From the NCBI GenBank assembly GCA_010015655.1, contig ML976663.1, positions 730,268-794,267 on the forward strand: DNA of 64,000 nt. The letters are read 5' to 3'. Origin of the DNA: Bimuria novae-zelandiae CBS 107.79 (lineage: Eukaryota; Ascomycota; Dothideomycetes; Pleosporales; Didymosphaeriaceae). This document shows, piece after piece, positions 58,594-64,000 of this stretch. A program made the position numbers and the translations under genes. Under the pieces are notes generated by a model. It worked only from the letters and a program-made list of their open reading frames with translations, did not search any database and was not told where the DNA came from. Every line of letters begins with the position of its first letter. Position 1 is the first letter of the stretch.

Positions 58594-59841
58594 CAGTACT
58601 AGGACATTAGTCTATTGACACCAAAAATTTCAACTTTTTTAATAGTAATTTTAATTCCTTAATTAAATACTATTTTAGCACTTTATTTACCAGCCTCTAG
58701 CTTTTATTACTACTTATATTCTTCTTAGCATAGAATTAATAAACTTCTTTATAAGACCTTAGGGCAGGGCTCGCTAAGCTTCTTAGGCAGCGTTAATAAA
58801 TACGTTTTTATTAATTTACTACTACTTTTAGTCCTTTAATTCTAAATATAATTTAATTACTTTTTATTTAAGTGCCTACTAGAGGTGCTTAATTAGATTA
58901 AGGTTAGGTAAGTAAGGAGGAAAATCGAGTACTTTAATATCTATTACCTCTAGCTAAAGGGCCGTCTCGTGGGCGGTATGAATTGGTGAATTATCTATCT
59001 AATAGATAGTATCTTTATCTAATACTGGTAGGAGCCCTTTCTCTAGCGTCCAGATATATGAGCGTGTACTGTAGCCATTCCGTGGAGCTTGTGGATCTCG
59101 TTCTATTGCGATAAGTTCAGATCGACCTTCATACCAGAAGCAGGCCCAGAACATCTGTACTATCCCCTTTTAAATATCCTCCTCTTTAATCTTATCGTAA
59201 TCCTATTTTTAAAGTAGCGTTTTAAAGACCTAAATCTTCCTCTTTCTCTTGCCTTGCTCTGCTAAGACCTTACTAAAAAAAAAGTTATGCTTTTAAAGTT
59301 AAAACTCTATAATTGCTAAGCCTATTAACGCCTTAATCTTGTATATACTAGAGTAAGCTTAGTCCTCCTCTTTACTATCTAGTTCGTAATATAGTGTTTC
59401 TTAAGTAGCTAATAAAGTGTCTTATAATAAACCTATACGCCTATAACTTTAGCCTTTAGTTATATATACTTAATTTTAGGATGCTAGCAAGTAATTTAAA
59501 ATAGTATTTATTTTTATTAGCGTGTAAGCTTCTCTAGCTCACTAGATCAAGGTAAGGATTTAGTTATATTATAGTTATTTTATTACTTAATTATATTATA
59601 AATTGTGTACCATGTATAGCTAAAACGCGATATAATAGAAGCTTTTAATTCTTTAGCCTTTACTATAGATAATATTCTAGCTCTTTATAATTTACTTAAT
59701 TTATAATTATTCTTTTAATTACTACTAATTTCCCTGCCAAATTCGCGTTGCGTTGTGGATTAGTGGAAGGCTAAAAAGACTAAGATTAGGTAGGGATACG
59801 CGACGCGGGTCTGGTGTTAACAGACTAATGTCTTGGCACTG
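58594..59841 (-). mobile_element. Tc1/mariner transposon, RIP-decayed but readable
   Basis: Terminal repeats CAGTACTAGGACATTAGTCT (left, 58594) and, read from the right end at 59841, CAGTGCCAAGACATTAGTCT; both are flanked by TA (58592-58593, 59842-59843). Length 1248 bp. Minus-strand transposase motifs are clear at 58.88-59.17 kb: IVQMFWACFWYEGRSELIAI, NGYSTRSYIWTLEKGLLP, a degraded QDNAPIHTA block (IDNSPIHTAHETAL, preceded by a stop) and the terminal-domain VLDFPPYLPNLNLIKHL, where the family has SPDLNPIEHLW. The C-to-T/G-to-A nature of the losses fits RIP. Confidence 0.9.
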
Positions 59842-59843
59842 TA

Positions 59844-62800
59844 TAAAGTTTAATAGCAAGTTAATAAGGCTCTACATTAAAATCTAAATTTTATAATAAA
59901 AGTTAAAATTACAATTAATAAATTTAATGCAACCTAAAAAAGGACGAAAAATTATAACTGTTTAATAATAGATAGGTACCTAGTAACTTAACTTCGTATA
60001 TAATATTAGTAAGGTAGGCGTCTAATAGGTACTACCATAATAAGGTCTACAACAGAGATTAACTATTAACTACTATTATTAATAAATTCTTAGGACTTTA
60101 TAATTACTAGATCCTTAACCCCCCTTTTAACACCAATGTTATTAACTTTAATTAATAGATTGGCTAAAAGCGAGAACGCGACAGAGCTACTAGCATTATT
60201 ATAGGTGTAGGCGAGGACTAATATAGTGTCGAGGCTTAGGGCAAGATAACTATTATAGTTAAAACACCGCAAGATTTTTGTCTTATTACACTTACCTACG
60301 TTGCTTTCGTCCTAGGATTTATTACTAGCGTAATAGCGCTTAGACGTTGTCGCAGTATTAGCATATACTTTAATTTTAAGTAAAATATTTTATACTGCTC
60401 TAACAGCATACTAGCTTTTTTAAAATATTATAAAAATTACTAGCTAGTTCGTATTAATGCCATATAGTAACTAAAAAGGGTTAAATTAATAGCACTTGCT
60501 ACCTAGATTTAATCATTAAAATTTTTTAAGAATAACTAGATGGTGGGAGCAAGGACTACTTATAATATATAAAATTACCTTAGACGTAAAGTACTTAAAC
60601 GCCTTACTAACAACGTTAACGACGTAAAGGTAAAGGCTAATAAGGTGCCTTTTAATTTTTATTAAATTTATATAGAAACTTCGCTAACGTAGCAAATTTT
60701 TTTTTAAACTCCTTTTAATACTACGCGTCCGTTTTATTAAATCTTAATTAACATTATTTAACTTTAAAAGCAACATGAACTTTACTATAATAATAATTAG
60801 TATATAGTACATGGTTTTATTTGGTTTTTAAAATAGTATAAAGTTAATACCTATTATACGAAGAGCAAACTATAGATGTTTTACTAGCTATTTAGTTTAA
60901 TATAAAAGATATAGTAATAGTTCAATTACATCGTTATTATAATTAAGCTTAACGAGGATTGTAAAATCGCTTACTTTATAAATCGACTGTGTGGAAACTT
61001 GGGAGGGGGGGAGAGGGGACGATATAAGTTACGATTACCTAATACACTAGCATAGAATGGTGGAGCTAAGATTGCTAGAAAGATATTAACACTACGCGCG
61101 CGAGCCCTATGTATACAAGGTAATTTACTAAAATACTTGATAAATAAGGTATATAAGAGAGCTGCATACTTGTTTAATTAAATACCTACTAAAATACTTG
61201 GCTAAAAGACGCCCTACAAAATTATATAAGGTAAAAAGCCTATCGTGTCTTATTTTTGACTAATTAGCTATTAGGCCTACTTTTTTAATAAATACCTACT
61301 GCGTGGAACAAAGTTTTAAACTTAAGTCTTAATAAAATATTTTATTAGCTATAATAGCATAAATATTTTTTTAAATATAGTTACTAGCAAAGGATTCGAT
61401 TATACGTATGTAAGACATTATTTTTAAACTAAATTAATACTACGAAGGCCTAGAAGGCTATGCTAAAAAGGTAATATAAAAAAACTATTAAACTATTAGA
61501 TATTCTAAAGTAGCAGGACAAAGATAATATATCTTTTAAGGAGCTATTAACGATGCAACAACGTTAAAGACTTATCTTTAAGGTACCTACTTGGCCGCCA
61601 CCTATTAAAGGGTCTGCCGAGAGGAGTAGGGAGTTTTTAACCACTAAAGACGCGTTTTATAAGTCTCTAGATTATCCAGAACAACATTTATTTAATGGAG
61701 ATCTAGGTTAATCACTTAAATCTATTTAACTACTAACAGATATCTTAGCAACTGAGATACTAGGCTACGTTTATAATTAATATAAAAATAACATCCTACA
61801 ACTCTAAACCCTTAATATCTTACATAAAAATATTAGTATTAATAAAAAGCGCTCCTAGAAGCTATTTATAAAAGTTATTATAAATTTAAGTTATTTGTAG
61901 GCACATATAGGTTGGTTGAATAGGTTAGGTCGTACAGACAATATCGGGGTCTAACTAAGCAGAATACCAAAATTAAAAATTTTAATCCATTATAACTTTT
62001 TCAATATAACGTAGTTTATAAGCGAGCGATGCATACCACCAACTTTTTATACGTTTATAGCGACCTATCTTAATAACATGATAAGATAATAGTATATAAT
62101 TACTATTTTATATTAAGTAGTATTTATAGTACGCTTTATACACGTTCGCGCATTATACTTAGTCTCTTTATAGTAGCTCTAACGCGTTAAAGCCTACTAA
62201 CTAGTACTAAATTACGTTCTACCTTAACACGTTTTGCTTTTTAGCTACTACTTAATATCCTTTTAAGTAATAATTTCTTTTACTATTACTCTTATAGGGG
62301 TGCCCTGCCTCTAGATCTGCTTATTTTAGCGCTATTTATGTATTATAGTAGCCTTTTTAGCCTTCTTAAGCTTTTTAATCTAATTACGTATAAGCGTAGC
62401 TTTATAAGCTATTACTTTAGCGCCCTTTTTAAGATAATTAAGCGCTATAATAATAAAAGCAAGTAATAAGCTTTTATACTTTTAAATTTTGTTATAAATT
62501 AATATTATTTAAGCCTTTAGCTCGTGCACGTTACTTGGTATTTTAGCTTTTTAAAAGTAACTTTTAGTAAAGGTAGTGTTAGTATATAAAGCGTAGTATT
62601 AAGCTTTAATATTACTATTTTTAGATTATATATGATTAGGCTAGCGCCTTAAAAGCTTACGCAGATATTCTCTTTTATAATTAATTACTTATAAGTAGCG
62701 TAAAAAGCTAGTAAAAACTCTAGTTTTATAATATAGCTAATATAGTTACGTATTAGGCTTTTAATCTAGTAGCTATACGCGCGTTTTAATAGTAAAAAGT

Positions 62801-64000
62801 AACTAATATTAAGTAGTTACAAAAGGTACGATAAATATAATAGTATATAAAAAGTAATAATATTATTCTCTTTATAGAGCTTTAAATTTTAAGTAAGTTA
62901 TAGCTTTTATAATTATTAAGTTTAAATAGCTAGCGCACGCCTACCTTATACTCTATTATATACTTAATAAAGTACTTTAGCTACTTTACTTTAAGCTTAT
63001 TAGTAGTTTAGCTATTATTACTTACTATAAAGGCATAGTTATGTGGTATATTATTATCCTCGTACTGGGTAGAGAGGTAATACTAGCTAAGAAAAATAAT
63101 AAAGGACAGAATCGCCTAGCTCGTAGCGTTAATTTTATAAAATAATACAGTTTACTTATAATTACTTAGCTAAATAGCCTTTAGCCTATCGCGTCTCTCT
63201 AAGCTTATTATAATAATAAGCTAAGCTAATATCTTGCCTATAATAAAGCTAGTTTTATTAAAGTTATAAATATTTTTATTATAAATAATATAGGTGGCTT
63301 TCGTGCGCGATATAAGCTTAAACTAAGCCTTAATAGCCTTTAGATCCTTATATAGAGCTCTCTACTAATTATATAGTCTATTAAATTATATAGTAAAGCT
63401 ATTTATTTACTTAATAAAGTTGCGTAGCTACTGCTTACTAACCTGTCGAGCGCCTCGCTTAGCGAGTAGCTTATCCGCCATATCTCGCACAGCACCTAGC
63501 GTGGGCGGAAATCCTCACGAATCTAGGTTAAGTATATACCTAAAAATTACTTCCTCTTTTAGCTTAGTAAGCATTTTTAATTTAGGCTAATAATTATATT
63601 ACGTAGTAATTTTTACGCGTTAGCACTAAAGCGTAGTTTTAAAAACACTATATACCGTGTCCGTGCGCGTAATGCCCGGATTCGCGTAATGCCCGCGCAA
63701 CACCATAAACGCTCTATTAGAAATAAGGCTATAGAGCCACCCACGATCAATATTATCACGAGATTTTCTTGTAGAGTAGTAAGTTGATAGCTGCGATTCA
63801 TTTGCACTATTTAAATCTATCTGGAAGCTTGATGTCGCGACCGCTGCGTGTAGATTTGGTTGGGCAGCAGATGCGCCCTCTGAGGCCTCCCCAACATCTA
63901 TAGCACCAACTGTCGAACGGAGAGCTTAAAGTGTATTAAAGCTATCGAGTGAGACTATATACAGTGCGCTAACCGAGGTCACGTGAGGCGCTCAGGCCAA
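59844..64000. other. RIP-mutated repeat DNA to window end
   Basis: No gene. A plus-strand segment at about 61580-61690 reads PTWPPPIKGSAERSREFL and KDAFYKSLDYPEQHLFNGDL before stops, so it is a decayed coding sequence of unknown origin. A purine tract (GGGAGGGGGGGAGAGGGG) is at about 61002-61019, followed by CGATATA, the same word that follows G12 in the copia remnant. From ~63.64 kb composition becomes ordinary, including a GCGTAATGCCCG repeat at 63667-63700. Confidence 0.5.

Larger units (their letters stand above)
51650..64000. other. AT-rich, RIP-mutated repeat island
   Basis: From about 51.65 kb to the window end the DNA is AT-rich. Long parts (for example 53.0-54.0, 54.4-55.2, 62.2-63.4 kb) have almost no CpA or TpG but retain CpG, with TAA/TAG stops in all frames. 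That is the footprint of RIP acting on CpA. Islands of ordinary sequence persist near 52.43-52.68, 54.05-54.39, 55.20-55.62, 58.95-59.17, 63.43-63.53 and 63.64-64.0 kb. No host gene is visible. Confidence 0.85.

Overview
The window looks like nuclear DNA of a filamentous ascomycete, probably a dothideomycete. Genes are spaced and transcribed singly. Introns are short (45-120 bp) with GTRNGY donors and CTRAY-type branch points. Repeats carry the signature of repeat-induced point mutation (RIP): CpA/TpG nearly absent, CpG kept, many TAA/TAG stops. The class-level assignment is inference from gene style; no rRNA or other marker is present.

Layout. 1-9.2 kb is a housekeeping block: the 3' end of a CDC24-like Rho exchange factor (cut by the window edge), an NRAMP metal transporter, a catalytically degenerate G-protein alpha-like gene with an N-terminal helical domain, and an F-box/beta-propeller protein. 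9.1-20.4 kb is sparse and holds two co-oriented secreted proteinase K-type subtilases separated by 4.8 kb without a recognisable gene. 20.9-25.0 kb carries a secreted GH5 exo-1,3-beta-glucanase, a tiny three-exon membrane microprotein gene and a seven-TM rhodopsin-domain (PTH11/SAT4-like) gene, all on the minus strand.

25.2-29.0 kb holds two RIP-decayed TA-target-site transposons with long terminal inverted repeats. 29-36.7 kb is accessory: a second copy of the microprotein gene, a decayed ankyrin-repeat gene, and two minus-strand genes of unknown function, one visibly broken. 37.0-42.8 kb returns to housekeeping with fructose-1,6-bisphosphatase and the mitochondrial 2-oxoglutarate dehydrogenase E1. 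A frameshifted F-box-like pseudogene follows, then a complete 3.3 kb PIF/Harbinger transposon (TIR and TAG target duplication intact, two ORFs damaged). The TFIIH subunit TFB1 gene at 49.2-51.3 kb is the last intact host gene. 51.3-64 kb is an AT-rich RIP island with two further TIR transposons, a Ty1/copia remnant with its 3' LTR, and unmutated patches.

How genes relate. There are no operons or an evident biosynthetic cluster. The secreted subtilases and the glucanase are an extracellular-degradation theme; the degenerate G-alpha and the seven-TM gene are signalling-like but not adjacent. The most notable item is a pair of about 40-residue microprotein genes with conserved frame, splice phases and mostly synonymous core changes.
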